Positions 1 through 8,748 are shown, numbered from the stretch's first letter. The stretch is 47,621 bases of DNA from Epilithonimonas hispanica (GCF_003385395.1 NZ_QNUG01000029.1:1-47621), one strand, 5' to 3'. The notes: generated from the letters alone by a model not told the origin. Program-made: numbers and translations.

Positions 1-203
1 CAGCATTAACTTTCATTCAGTTTGTAAATGTTTTTGTTTTCAGTAGAAAAATGAATAGACTTAAAATTGAATTAATTTAATAATGCACTACGAGTTGATT
101 GTAATTCTTTTGTACACTTTGAATTTGCGTTACTTCCTTTTTGCTTAGATTTTGACTGTACATAGAAAGCGACAAAAATAAAGTCAAAAACCAAAATGGT
201 TTT

Positions 204-1124
204 TTATAATTTTTCAATACTTTGGTCTAAATCTGAGATGTTCTTTTTATGTTTAATTAGATTAACTCTAATTGTTTTACAAAGTTCTGCGTCAAAAGTT
301 ATATCACAAGCTTTTGTTTGAAAGTATTCAATACCTTTTTCGTTATCTTTTACATATTTCGCATGAGCAAATTCATTTCTCATTTTAATAATTTCATTTT
401 TGAAATCATTAATAAAATTGTCTTTACCTTCATCATCTAAAATTTGACTAATTGCAATGGCTCTTTGAGAAGAAGATATAAGTAACGGGTCTTTAAGGAT
501 TTTATCTATTCTATTTTTTTCTTTGTATTCATTTGATTTACTAGCTTTTTCTCCGTAAAAAGAAACTAAACTGTCAAAAATAGCATTCTTAACATTATCA
601 GAATCTTTTTTGTCAAGATATTTTATGATAATTTCTAACATTTCATTTTCAAGATTACTTGCTTCTTGAATAAGTAAACCTCGCATCGGAACAATTTGTT
701 GGAACTTTCTGATTGTTAAAGAAATCAAATCTTTAGCTTTCTCTATGATTTTTTCATAGTGTACTGTACCTGAAATTTTTCTCGTATCAACAAATGTGAT
801 TCTATCTTTCTTAATTGTATCTGCTACATCTCCTTGAGCTGAATAAAACATGATTTCTGTATTCACATTTTGTCCTCTAACTTCTTCAATGATTTTATCG
901 CCATCTCTTGAATTTTCTTCCGTTTCATTCAAGTGATAATCCGTTAAGATTAAATCATAAGAATCATTTAAGTGCTTGAAAAACTCTTCTTCGTTACTTA
1001 CTAAATTAATATTAGGTTCAAAACCTTCATTTACAATAAAGTTTTGAAGTTCTTCTGCGTAATTATCATCTATTATATCTGATTTTTTATCATCAAGCCA
1101 CAAAATACTATATTCTATTTTCAT
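204..1124 (-). CDS. Response-regulator receiver domain fused to a HEPN-like helical domain
   Basis: 306 aa. The first ~130 residues are a CheY-like receiver: acidic pair D11-D12 after the first strand (WLDD), phospho-acceptor D62 in LTDYHL, S95 after the fourth strand and K116 near the fifth. Instead of a DNA-binding output domain, residues ~140-306 are all-helical with no HTH signature and contain R249-N-E-F-A-H254, matching the R-x4-6-H (often RN-x3-H) motif of HEPN domains, many of which are metal-independent RNases. The start overlaps the end of the upstream GHKL kinase-like gene by 17 bp, so the two are probably co-translated and may form a kinase/regulator pair. The HEPN assignment is inference from one motif plus helical character; the receiver assignment is firm. 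No gene follows before the window edge. Confidence 0.85.
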   Translation of the reverse strand: MKIEYSILWLDDKKSDIIDDNYAEELQNFIVNEGFEPNINLVSNEEEFFKHLNDSYDLILTDYHLNETEENSRDGDKIIEEVRGQNVNTEIMFYSAQGDVADTIKKDRITFVDTRKISGTVHYEKIIEKAKDLISLTIRKFQQIVPMRGLLIQEASNLENEMLEIIIKYLDKKDSDNVKNAIFDSLVSFYGEKASKSNEYKEKNRIDKILKDPLLISSSQRAIAISQILDDEGKDNFINDFKNEIIKMRNEFAHAKYVKDNEKGIEYFQTKACDITFDAELCKTIRVNLIKHKKNISDLDQSIEKL

Positions 1125-3435
1125 AAGGCAATGTTATTTGGAAAGTTGTTCCTTCATTTTTTATTGATTGAACATTAATGTTACCTTTCATCTTTTTAAC
1201 AATTTCATTTGCTTGAAATAAGCCGATTCCTGATCCATCTGTAGTAGAATACCCTAATTCAAATATCTTATCGTAATCTTCATCTGGTATATAATTTTTT
1301 CCATTATCAAATAAGGAGATTATTATATTTTCATCTGAAATAGTAAAAGAAATTTCAAATTTAGTTGCTTTTGATTTTTCCGAATTGTTTATAAAATTAT
1401 CAAATAATGTTGTTATTTCTAAAGGTATAAATTTAGTTTTATAATAAATATCTTCTTGATTTTTAATATCTATTTCCATAGATAAATCAATCACTTTATC
1501 ATTACTAAGGTATATTTCATTAATGTATCCTATAATGAACTCAACTAAATCTTCATTAATTTCAGTAGCTTTAAGATTAAAATTTGCCTTAGTAATATAA
1601 TTGGCAATAGAATTTATTTTAGCAGATTCCAAGGAGATTACAGAAATGAATTTGTTATACTTCTCAAAACCATCTACATTTTTTATTTGTTTAAGGAGGA
1701 GTCCAATATTTCTGTTTATTCGTCCAGAAGAATGAAAAATCTGATGTTGTAAAGCAATAATTTTTTCTTTGTCAGTTCCTATAATTGAATTTGTCCAAAG
1801 ATTCTTCTTTTTTTCAGCTTCTATTTGTGAATTTAGTTTTTCATTCTCTATAAGAGCTTTAATTGTTTCTTCTTCCGCTTCTTCTTTGGTTGTTTGTAAA
1901 TCAGATATTTTCTTTTCTATTTTTTTGACAGAAGAAATAATTTCGTTTTTATTGAAATCTTTGTTGTTGACTTTTTCTTTAATTTCTTCGAGAATTTTTT
2001 TAGTAGAATTCTCTTCTTTTTCCTCTAAAATGTCAAATAAGTCGTCCGCATATTCTATAGAAATTAAATTTTGAGAACGAGCTAATTTTTGTACTATATT
2101 TTGAAGTGCTAATACTTTTTGAGATTCATCTAAATTGATATAGTCATCTTCTGATAAATCTTTTCCCCAATCAGAAACTTCTACAACATATCTTTCTAAT
2201 CTACGCAATGTTGTATAAAACCATTCATATAATTCATTATAAGCATGAGTTTTTATTAAACCATCTCCACGACTTGAGGTTTCAACTAAATTTGAGTTGT
2301 CTCCATTTATTTCAATATAGCCAATTGACTCTCTCGTACCAATATACCTAGCGGTACCTTGAGCTTTTCTGTTGTCCATTTTCAGAGGATCTTCACCTCG
2401 TTCACCGTATGGATAGATTCTTAATCCATTTTTATAAACAAAGATATGGCCATATTCTACGGGCTGTAGCCCCATTCTTCTTGAAAAGGTGGATTTTGCA
2501 GATTGATTTAAGTAGTAAATTGTAAAATCAACCTCACTTAAATATAAATTAGTATTATGTTCTGCAATCTTGTAAACTAGTTTTCCTCCTTCAAACAATT
2601 CTGTAGAAATTGTGTTTGATGAAACTTTAGAAATAATTTTTGTTGTTTTGAAATCTAATGTTTCAAATATCAAATTCTTAACTTCACCATTTACAATTTC
2701 ATTGTAGATTGCTTCTTCTGATTTTTTCTTTTTTACTCCAGCTTCTCTTAACTCTTTATCTTTATCTTGTTCGGATTCAACAATTAAATTGATTTTAAAT
2801 CTGTCTTCTCCATTTTGAGAATTAGGGTTTATAAGCTTAGCTAAAGCACTTTTTAATTTAAGTAGTTTTTCTCGATTCCAGTCACTTCTTAAGCTAGTTA
2901 TTTCTAATACTGTTCCATTATCTTTTTTGTATGAGCTATTATTTAATGTTTCGTGTAGTACGCTTATATTAATAAACTCATCATTTAAGTCATTATCGAA
3001 TTTTTCCCAATCAGTAATAAGAGCTTCAACTTTTGCGTTTTCTTCATCTTTGATTGATTCAAGATATAAGTTAGAGCCTAATCTATCACACGAAAATCGA
3101 CCGATTCCCTTAGCTCCAGCATAAGCCCTTTTTACTTTTATTTTATCCCTATACTCATAGTTATCTTCTTCTGTACCTTCTTTTTTAGCAGAATAAGCTA
3201 CAAATAACCATTTGTTAATCAGGTCAGAATAATTCATTCCTTTCCCATTATCAGAAATAATTATTTTTTTGAAAGAGATATCATCTCTTTCAAAAATAAT
3301 ATCTACTTCATTTGCATGAGCATCATAAGCATTTTTGACAAGTTCAAAAACAGCAATAAAGTCATCATTGATTAAATCACGACCAATAATATTTTTTAAT
3401 GCTGAACTTATTTTAAAGTTTAATTCGTTCTGCAT
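1108..3435 (-). CDS. Double GHKL ATPase: Hsp90/MORC-like N-terminus, histidine-kinase-like C-terminus
   Basis: 775 aa, cytoplasmic (no signal or membrane segment). The N-terminus carries a complete GHKL fold signature: N-box E31-x3-N35 (ELVKNAYDAH), G1 box D62-N-G-K-G-M, and G2 box G-A-K-G-I-G-R-F at ~107-114, the arrangement of Hsp90/MutL/MORC ATPases. A middle region (to ~430) resembles the S5-like part of such ATPases. Residues ~470-550 are Glu/Lys-rich and likely coiled coil. Around 561-568 the segment ALQHQIFH has histidines (H564, H568) in a DHp-like helical region, followed by a second ATPase with DNG at 710-712 and GSGIGL at 734-739, as in histidine kinases. Gene order and overlap tie it to the receiver-HEPN gene (17-bp overlap) and the methyltransferase (2-bp gap). 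Which histidine, if any, is phosphorylated cannot be decided from sequence. Confidence 0.88.
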   Translation of the reverse strand: MQNELNFKISSALKNIIGRDLINDDFIAVFELVKNAYDAHANEVDIIFERDDISFKKIIISDNGKGMNYSDLINKWLFVAYSAKKEGTEEDNYEYRDKIKVKRAYAGAKGIGRFSCDRLGSNLYLESIKDEENAKVEALITDWEKFDNDLNDEFINISVLHETLNNSSYKKDNGTVLEITSLRSDWNREKLLKLKSALAKLINPNSQNGEDRFKINLIVESEQDKDKELREAGVKKKKSEEAIYNEIVNGEVKNLIFETLDFKTTKIISKVSSNTISTELFEGGKLVYKIAEHNTNLYLSEVDFTIYYLNQSAKSTFSRRMGLQPVEYGHIFVYKNGLRIYPYGERGEDPLKMDNRKAQGTARYIGTRESIGYIEINGDNSNLVETSSRGDGLIKTHAYNELYEWFYTTLRRLERYVVEVSDWGKDLSEDDYINLDESQKVLALQNIVQKLARSQNLISIEYADDLFDILEEKEENSTKKILEEIKEKVNNKDFNKNEIISSVKKIEKKISDLQTTKEEAEEETIKALIENEKLNSQIEAEKKKNLWTNSIIGTDKEKIIALQHQIFHSSGRINRNIGLLLKQIKNVDGFEKYNKFISVISLESAKINSIANYITKANFNLKATEINEDLVEFIIGYINEIYLSNDKVIDLSMEIDIKNQEDIYYKTKFIPLEITTLFDNFINNSEKSKATKFEISFTISDENIIISLFDNGKNYIPDEDYDKIFELGYSTTDGSGIGLFQANEIVKKMKGNINVQSIKNEGTTFQITLPYENRI

Positions 3436-3437
3436 TA

Positions 3438-4652
3438 CTATAAGAGATTTTTTAAAACAATTCCAGCTTGTTCTGCGAATAATGGAGGGATAGCATTTCC
3501 TATTTGCGAATATCTAGGAACTTCTTTAGTTCTAAGTTTTCCACCAGTTGTATATTTTCCTTGAAATTGATACCAATCGGGAAAGGACTGTAATCTTGCA
3601 TATTCTCTAACTGTCAATATTCGAGGTTCTTTGTAATGAATATAATCATCAGGAAGTGTCGTAATTGTTGGACTACAATTATTCCCACACAAGGGTATAA
3701 TGGTATGTTTTTTAATGTTATACCTTTCTCTTATTTCGTTAGAGATATCTAAATTTCTTCTGTTTTCAGTTAATTCTAGAATATTCTTAAATTTTGCAAC
3801 TGTAGAATCTTGATGTTTTGCGAATCTATGGCTATCTGGAATATCCGATTTAATATTTTTGCGAGAATATTTTTGATATTTTGATTTACTTAAACCATAT
3901 TTTGATGATTTAAAACTAGGGGAGTCATTTGAATCAACTAATCCATTGGACTGTAGTAAATCAGAGATTGCATCTTCCACAGTATTTATAAAATTTAAAT
4001 TTTTATTTTTTAAAAAATTGAATTTATTATTTTCCAATTCTTCAAAAAAATTATCTACTGTTTCTTGCGAAGCTTTTGGAAGATCATTCTTCATCCCTAC
4101 CAAAATAAATCTTGTTCTTTTCTGCGGAACTCCAAATTCAGAGAAATTTATTAGTTTTCCTTGTACAATATAACCGAGGTTTCGTAGATTTTTTAGAACT
4201 AATTCAGAATATGCGATACCTTTCTCTTTATTCTTTTTAAATTCCATTGTAAAACCTTTTACATTTTCAAAAAAAATCAAATTAGGCTGTACAAGTTCAA
4301 CAAAATTTATATAGGAATTTATTAAATCATTTCTCTCATCAGATTCATTTCTTCTACCTGCCATCGAAAAACCCTGACAAGGAGGACCTCCTGCAACTAA
4401 ATTTATTTGACCTCTAAGTTTTTTAAGTTCTGATTCAAAGTTATTTAATACTTCATTGATGTCATGTGCCGTTTGAGGTAGCCATTCTGGCCACTCAAAA
4501 TGCTTTCTCTTTTTAATAAGATTAAATTCTAAAGTTTTAAATGCATCATCATTCTTTTCAATAGCAAAAACACCTTTCCAACTAGAATTATGTAATCCCA
4601 ATGATAACCCTCCACAGCCAGAGAATAAATCTACATATTTAAAAGTGTTCAT
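3438..4652 (-). CDS. dcm: DNA (cytosine-5-)-methyltransferase
   Basis: 404 aa, the usual size for a type II C5 methyltransferase. Ordered motifs are visible: motif I DLFSGCGG (8-15) for SAM binding, motif IV GGPPCQGFS with catalytic C92, motif VI ENVKG (129-133), motif VIII QKRTRF (177-182), a variable target-recognition region at ~230-345, and motif X QIGNAIPP (~383-390). It transfers a methyl group from SAM to C5 of cytosine in an unknown site. It is the first gene of a three-gene operon with a GHKL ATPase and a receiver-HEPN protein. No restriction endonuclease or Vsr gene lies beside it, so it is either an orphan methylase or the self-marking component of an unusual defence system. All catalytic motifs look intact. 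Confidence 0.95.
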   Translation of the reverse strand: MNTFKYVDLFSGCGGLSLGLHNSSWKGVFAIEKNDDAFKTLEFNLIKKRKHFEWPEWLPQTAHDINEVLNNFESELKKLRGQINLVAGGPPCQGFSMAGRRNESDERNDLINSYINFVELVQPNLIFFENVKGFTMEFKKNKEKGIAYSELVLKNLRNLGYIVQGKLINFSEFGVPQKRTRFILVGMKNDLPKASQETVDNFFEELENNKFNFLKNKNLNFINTVEDAISDLLQSNGLVDSNDSPSFKSSKYGLSKSKYQKYSRKNIKSDIPDSHRFAKHQDSTVAKFKNILELTENRRNLDISNEIRERYNIKKHTIIPLCGNNCSPTITTLPDDYIHYKEPRILTVREYARLQSFPDWYQFQGKYTTGGKLRTKEVPRYSQIGNAIPPLFAEQAGIVLKNLL

Positions 4653-4670
4653 CTATACAAAAAATTTCTC

Positions 4671-4702
4671 AAATTTAATTCTTTTTTTATTGTAGTATAC
4701 AA
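4671..4702 (-). promoter_or_regulatory. Predicted promoter of the methyltransferase operon
   Basis: On the minus strand TTG (4702-4700) is followed after 21 bp by TAAATTTG (4678-4671), matching the Bacteroidota promoter TTG-N17-23-TAnnTTTG. The predicted start is only ~10-15 nt before the ATG at 4652, so the leader would be very short. Confidence 0.5.
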
Positions 4703-4861
4703 ATTTTGAAATGAAAATACTTTAAACTCTTCATTATTTCTTTTTTTAACATTATTTAGATGAAATACCGATGATAAAAAAACAGAAGAAGTTCTGGAGC
4801 AATGTTCAGAGAGATATTATAAATTAATTGGAGAGTAGTAGTAAAAAGTGATAAGAAAACT

Positions 4862-5083
4862 TTAAATACCTACGGATTTAAAAAAGTCTGCTAAAGTAAT
4901 TTCTTTAGCAGAGCATATTCGCATAATGGTAATAAGTGCAATTTGATAATTTTCATCATCTTTTATCCTGCGAACTGTTTTTTCATCAATACCGTGATCT
5001 AAAGCAAATTGACTATTGTTGTCTGAAGGAATAACCCATTCATTCCTTATATATTCAACAATTTTTCTATTTACTTCAAACAT
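4862..5083 (-). CDS. Small HTH (XRE-like) regulator
   Basis: About 73 aa when started at the ATG at 5083. The frame is open further upstream to 5140, but the shorter start fits a compact HTH protein and the extra segment would lie in the AT-rich promoter area. The sequence has the pattern of small Bacteroidota XRE-like regulators: an Asn/Ser-rich turn, then EKTVRRIKDD as a likely recognition helix, ending in ITLADFFKSVG. It lies 209 bp upstream of and in the same direction as the methyltransferase operon, so it could play the part of a controller protein, but a separate promoter precedes the methyltransferase. Between them is only a short reading-frame scrap without a start codon. Divergent from it is the candidate structured RNA. 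DNA target unknown. Confidence 0.65.
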   Translation of the reverse strand: MFEVNRKIVEYIRNEWVIPSDNNSQFALDHGIDEKTVRRIKDDENYQIALITIMRICSAKEITLADFFKSVGI

Positions 5084-5150
5084 AGAAACAAATAAATTGT
5101 TAATTGTTAAATAAATCTCGGACTGAAATCCGAATATCAAAACTTTTTAC

Positions 5151-5158
5151 TATATTTG
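5151..5158 (+). promoter_or_regulatory. TAnnTTTG promoter element for the structured leader/RNA
   Basis: TATATTTG matches the -7 element of Bacteroidota promoters. Transcription would start at about 5163-5168, directly before the first hairpin of the structured region. No clear TTG -33 element is present. Confidence 0.5.
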
Positions 5159-5164
5159 TAAGAT

Positions 5165-5605
5165 AGGTTACAATAAATGTAACTTTGCGATACTTCAAAG
5201 AATTATAGAAGCTATTGCTTAGAATCTCAAATTCGAAAACTGGTAATTTTTAACATACGAGATGATAAGCAGGAAGCTCACGACCTAGGCGTGGGCTCTC
5301 TTATCTGTATGTAAGGTATACCAGTACCCCGAATTGGATAATGTAGAGTTCCATGCCGTTTTCTTTCGATGCTGTTCGCTCATTTCTACATTATAATCTA
5401 AGCTTGCTTCCTAACATAGTATCAGATTAATGGATACAATAGGAGGGTACGGCCTATTGAGGCTTTCGATAGCTTACTTGGGAACTTAGATTTCATTCAT
5501 ATTAAATTCTTTCCGGTGCCTTGTGGTCACTGCCTTAGAGCCTCACCAGTCCTTTTTCATACTTAAAGGCATCAGGAAAGTTTTTCATTGATATGATGAA
5601 TCGAA
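5165..5605 (+). ncRNA. Candidate large structured RNA (unknown family) upstream of susC
   Basis: No open frame of useful length, but many exact complementary segments nest into a plausible fold. 5167-5172/5178-5183 is a 5' hairpin. 5208-5212+5217-5223 pairs with 5406-5410+5397-5403 (closing a large domain). Inside it are 5230-5235/5330-5335, 5239-5245/5319-5325, 5253-5258/5307-5312, 5264-5269/5300-5305, 5275-5282/5290-5297 (loop containing CCTAGG), and a 10-bp perfect stem 5338-5347/5385-5394. A 3' domain has 5438-5443/5453-5458, 5459-5464/5539-5544 (pseudoknot or alternative), a 14-bp stem 5509-5522/5566-5580 with one bulge, and 5492-5502/5591-5600. It begins just after a promoter and ends ~120 bp before susC. 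I compared it by eye with RNase P, tmRNA, 6S and group I/II intron signatures and found no match. It could be a stand-alone RNA or a long susC 5' leader. Confidence 0.6.
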
Positions 5606-5629
5606 ACTATTAAACTTGAAATAAAAAAA

Positions 5630-5680
5630 ATGAAAAAAGCCCATTCCCATACAGTTTGCAGACCTAAGGGAACGAGCTAG
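5630..5680 (+). other. Possible 16-codon leader peptide in the susC leader
   Basis: ATG after an A-rich run opens a 16-codon frame (MKKAHSHTVCRPKGTS) ending at TAG 5678-5680, 47 bp before the susC ATG. It overlaps a weak hairpin (TTCCC 5644-5648 with GGGAA 5668-5672). Short enough to be chance; listed only because it lies between a structured RNA and susC. Confidence 0.15.
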
Positions 5681-5727
5681 GCTCAGTATTTAATTCAGTT
5701 AAGAAAATTAAAAACCTTTACAAATCT

Positions 5728-8700
5728 ATGAAAAAATCCTATTCTCTAATAGGGGGTATTTTCTTTGGTCTTATGTTGAGCACCGGTGGTGTTACTGTTA
5801 AGGCTCAGTCTCAGAATCAGACCCGAACCATTTCAGGGACTATAACTGCTGATGGCAAACCGCTTTCTGGTGTTGTTATCTTACAAGAGGGCAGCGATCA
5901 GTTCACTACCTCCAACTCTAATGGAACTTATCAGCTACAAGTCCGATCAGAAAATCCTATTTTATTATTTAAACATCCTAATTATATGCAGGAAAGACTA
6001 CCTGTTGGTAGTCAGACTGTCATTAATCTTAGTTTAAGGCAGGCAGTAACTGGTATTGAGGAAGTAATTCTTAATGCTGGTTATTATAAGGTTAAGGAGA
6101 AGGAGAGTACGGGTAGTATTGCTAAGATTACTGCTAAGGATATTGAAAATCAACCTGTGGTTAATGTGCTTTCTGCAATGCAGGGGAGGTTGGCTGGTGT
6201 CAGTATTACTCAGAATTCTGGAACTCCTGGTGGAGGTTACGATATTCAGATAAGAGGTAGAAATTCATTGAGGACTTACAGTACAGGAAGTGTTAATGCT
6301 AATGCGCCTTTGTATATTATTGATGGGGTTCCTGTTCCTGCTGGAAATGATTTTCGCTCTGGGATGGCTTCTGCTATTCTTCCATATCAGGATACTAATC
6401 CTTTAAGTGCTATAAACCCAGATGATGTTCAAAGTATCGAAGTTCTTAAGGATGCGGATGCTACTGCTATTTATGGTTCACGAGGGGCTAATGGTGTTGT
6501 ATTAGTTACGACAAAGAAAGGCAGTAAAGGAAAAACTATTGTGAGCTATAATGGGTCTTATGGAATTGGTAGAGCTGCCAGACTTCCTGAAATGATGTCA
6601 ACGGAGGAGTACATTAAAGTTCGAAGACAGGCATTTCAAAATGACAATATCCAAAACATTCCTGCGACTGCGTATGATATCAATGGCCGTTGGAGTCCTG
6701 ACAGAAATACCAATTGGCAGAAATACTTTATTGGAAATCGTTCTGAGCAACAGAGTCATCAGATTAATATTTCTGGGGGAACTGATAATACAAGGTTCAA
6801 TCTAAGTGGTTCACACGATGAGCAAACTACTGTTTTTCCAGGTGATTATGGTTATAAAAGGAATAATGCTGGAATCAGTTTACAGCATCAAAGTCCTAAT
6901 AGGAATTTTTCTGTTCAGTTTTCTTCTTATTACAGCACACAAAATAATGTGTTGCCACCTACTGATTTCTACAGGGTTTACACAACTCTTGCGCCTAATG
7001 CTCCTGATTTATATAAGCCTGATGGAAGTCTTAATTGGGAAAATAATACGTTCACTAATCCTTTAGCCGCTGCTACTCAGACGTACAGTACAGGGTCTAA
7101 ACAGTTGATCTCTAATCTGTCAATGGATTATAAATTGATGCAGGGATTGATGCTTAAAATCAATAGTGGCTATACTGATAATAAGGTCAATGAAACAAGA
7201 TTGTTTCCTAAAACCTTTTATAATCCAAGTACCAATATTGGTAGTGAACGCTCGGCTATTAGAAAAGGAGAAGTCAATAATACGAGTTGGATTGTCGAAC
7301 CTCAGCTAAGTTATGATAAAAAGTTAGGCAATCATCAGATTCAGATGTTGCTGGGTAGCACGTTTCAGGAACAGAGAAGTACCAATCAAGTCTTATATGC
7401 ATCTAATTTTCCTTCTGATGAATTGATTGAAAATTTAGGGTCTGCTCAAAGTCTGATAGTTAACAGTACAGGATCATTTACTTATCGTTATCAATCATTG
7501 TACGGACGTATTAATTACAATTATGATGGAAAGTACCTCTTAAATTTAACTGGAAGGCGTGACGGTTCAAGCCGTTTCGGTCCTGAAAGAAGGTATTCTA
7601 ACTTCGCTGCGGTCGGTGGTGCTTGGATCTTTTCCAAAGAGAAATTTTTACAATCTGTTAAATGGCTGAGCTTTGCAAAACTTAGAGGAAGTTATGGAAC
7701 TGCTGGAAGCGACTTGATTGGAGATTATCAGTATCTGGATACATATCAGACAGGACAATATGGTTATGAGGGTGTTCAAAGTATTAATCCTGTTAGACTT
7801 TATAACCCCAATTTTGGATGGGAAGAAACCCGTAAAATGGAAGTGGCTTTAGAGGCTGGTTTTTTAGATAATCGGATTAATGTTTCGGGAGCGTATTATC
7901 GTAATAGAAGTAAAAATCAATTGGTTGGAATTCCACAGCCGGGTACTACAGGATTTTCGACTATCCAAGGAAATCTTAATGCGACTGTTCAAAATACAGG
8001 ATGGGAGTTTGTGCTTGATTCTAAGATTTTCAATCGGGATAATTTTAAATGGAGTAGTGTCATCAATTTTTCTGCTCCAAGAAATCAATTGATTGATTTC
8101 CCAAATCTTGAAGGTTCAACTTTTGCGAATACTTTAGTCGTAGGTAGATCTACTACGATTCGAAAGCTTTATCATTACATTGGAATAGATCCTGTTACGG
8201 GTATCTATAAGTTTGAAGATGTTAATAAAGACGGCAAGTTGGATATTAATGATAGGACTGTTGTTAAAGATATAGGGCTGCGATGGGATGGAAGTATTCA
8301 GAACAGTTTTCAGTATGGCCGTTGGAAATTACAGTTCCTTGTTCAGGTCATCAACCAGAACCTTACCAATAGTAAGTCTAATGCAACCAGTTTGGGATCG
8401 ATGGGAAATTTGCCCGTTCAGTATTTGGATTACTGGACGCCTGATAATCCCAACGCCACCTATCAGAAACCTACTACATTGGCTAACGCAGCTTTGACCA
8501 CAGCTGCAGTTAACTTCACTAACAGTGATGCTGTTATTAGTAATGCCTGGTATGTTAGACTGAGAAATGTATCACTACAATATGATTTTCCAGCAGATTT
8601 ACTGAAAGTTATGAATGTGTCAGTGTTCTTTCAAGGTCAGAATCTTGCTACATGGACCAAATTCAAAGATATTGATCCTGAGCTAGTCCTCTCTGGTTAC

Positions 8701-8748
8701 ACGCCTCCTTTACAGGTTTTCTCGTTTGGTTTCAACATAAAATTTTAA
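5728..8748 (+). CDS. SusC/RagA-family TonB-dependent outer-membrane receptor
   Basis: 1006 aa, normal for the family. An N-terminal signal peptide (to about AQS at ~27) is followed by a carboxypeptidase-regulatory-like beta-sandwich (~33-105, starting RTISGTITADGKPLSGV), a TonB plug (~115-235, with the SusC-typical RGANGVVLVTTKKG), and a long beta-barrel ending in aromatic FSFGFNIKF for BAM-dependent insertion. It should import a ligand too large for porins, energised by TonB/ExbBD, with the SusD lipoprotein starting 5 bp downstream as lid. No polysaccharide-degrading enzymes are nearby; the next gene is peptidase-like, so a peptide substrate is more likely than a glycan (inference). Confidence 0.95.
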   Translation: MKKSYSLIGGIFFGLMLSTGGVTVKAQSQNQTRTISGTITADGKPLSGVVILQEGSDQFTTSNSNGTYQLQVRSENPILLFKHPNYMQERLPVGSQTVINLSLRQAVTGIEEVILNAGYYKVKEKESTGSIAKITAKDIENQPVVNVLSAMQGRLAGVSITQNSGTPGGGYDIQIRGRNSLRTYSTGSVNANAPLYIIDGVPVPAGNDFRSGMASAILPYQDTNPLSAINPDDVQSIEVLKDADATAIYGSRGANGVVLVTTKKGSKGKTIVSYNGSYGIGRAARLPEMMSTEEYIKVRRQAFQNDNIQNIPATAYDINGRWSPDRNTNWQKYFIGNRSEQQSHQINISGGTDNTRFNLSGSHDEQTTVFPGDYGYKRNNAGISLQHQSPNRNFSVQFSSYYSTQNNVLPPTDFYRVYTTLAPNAPDLYKPDGSLNWENNTFTNPLAAATQTYSTGSKQLISNLSMDYKLMQGLMLKINSGYTDNKVNETRLFPKTFYNPSTNIGSERSAIRKGEVNNTSWIVEPQLSYDKKLGNHQIQMLLGSTFQEQRSTNQVLYASNFPSDELIENLGSAQSLIVNSTGSFTYRYQSLYGRINYNYDGKYLLNLTGRRDGSSRFGPERRYSNFAAVGGAWIFSKEKFLQSVKWLSFAKLRGSYGTAGSDLIGDYQYLDTYQTGQYGYEGVQSINPVRLYNPNFGWEETRKMEVALEAGFLDNRINVSGAYYRNRSKNQLVGIPQPGTTGFSTIQGNLNATVQNTGWEFVLDSKIFNRDNFKWSSVINFSAPRNQLIDFPNLEGSTFANTLVVGRSTTIRKLYHYIGIDPVTGIYKFEDVNKDGKLDINDRTVVKDIGLRWDGSIQNSFQYGRWKLQFLVQVINQNLTNSKSNATSLGSMGNLPVQYLDYWTPDNPNATYQKPTTLANAALTTAAVNFTNSDAVISNAWYVRLRNVSLQYDFPADLLKVMNVSVFFQGQNLATWTKFKDIDPELVLSGYTPPLQVFSFGFNIKF

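Noticed and set aside
1-203. Restriction endonuclease gene completing the methyltransferase operon
   Set aside because: The 203 bp left of the receiver-HEPN gene hold no open frame, and no endonuclease motif is seen in the three genes.
4730-4850. Short plus-strand frame (ending EEVLEQCSERYYKLIGE) between the HTH gene and the methyltransferase
   Set aside because: No start codon in frame, about 25 codons, no recognisable family; at most a gene scrap.
5165-5605. Identity as RNase P RNA, tmRNA, 6S RNA, or a group I/II intron
   Set aside because: None of the conserved cores I know for these RNAs is visible, and no intron-encoded protein or reverse transcriptase lies nearby.
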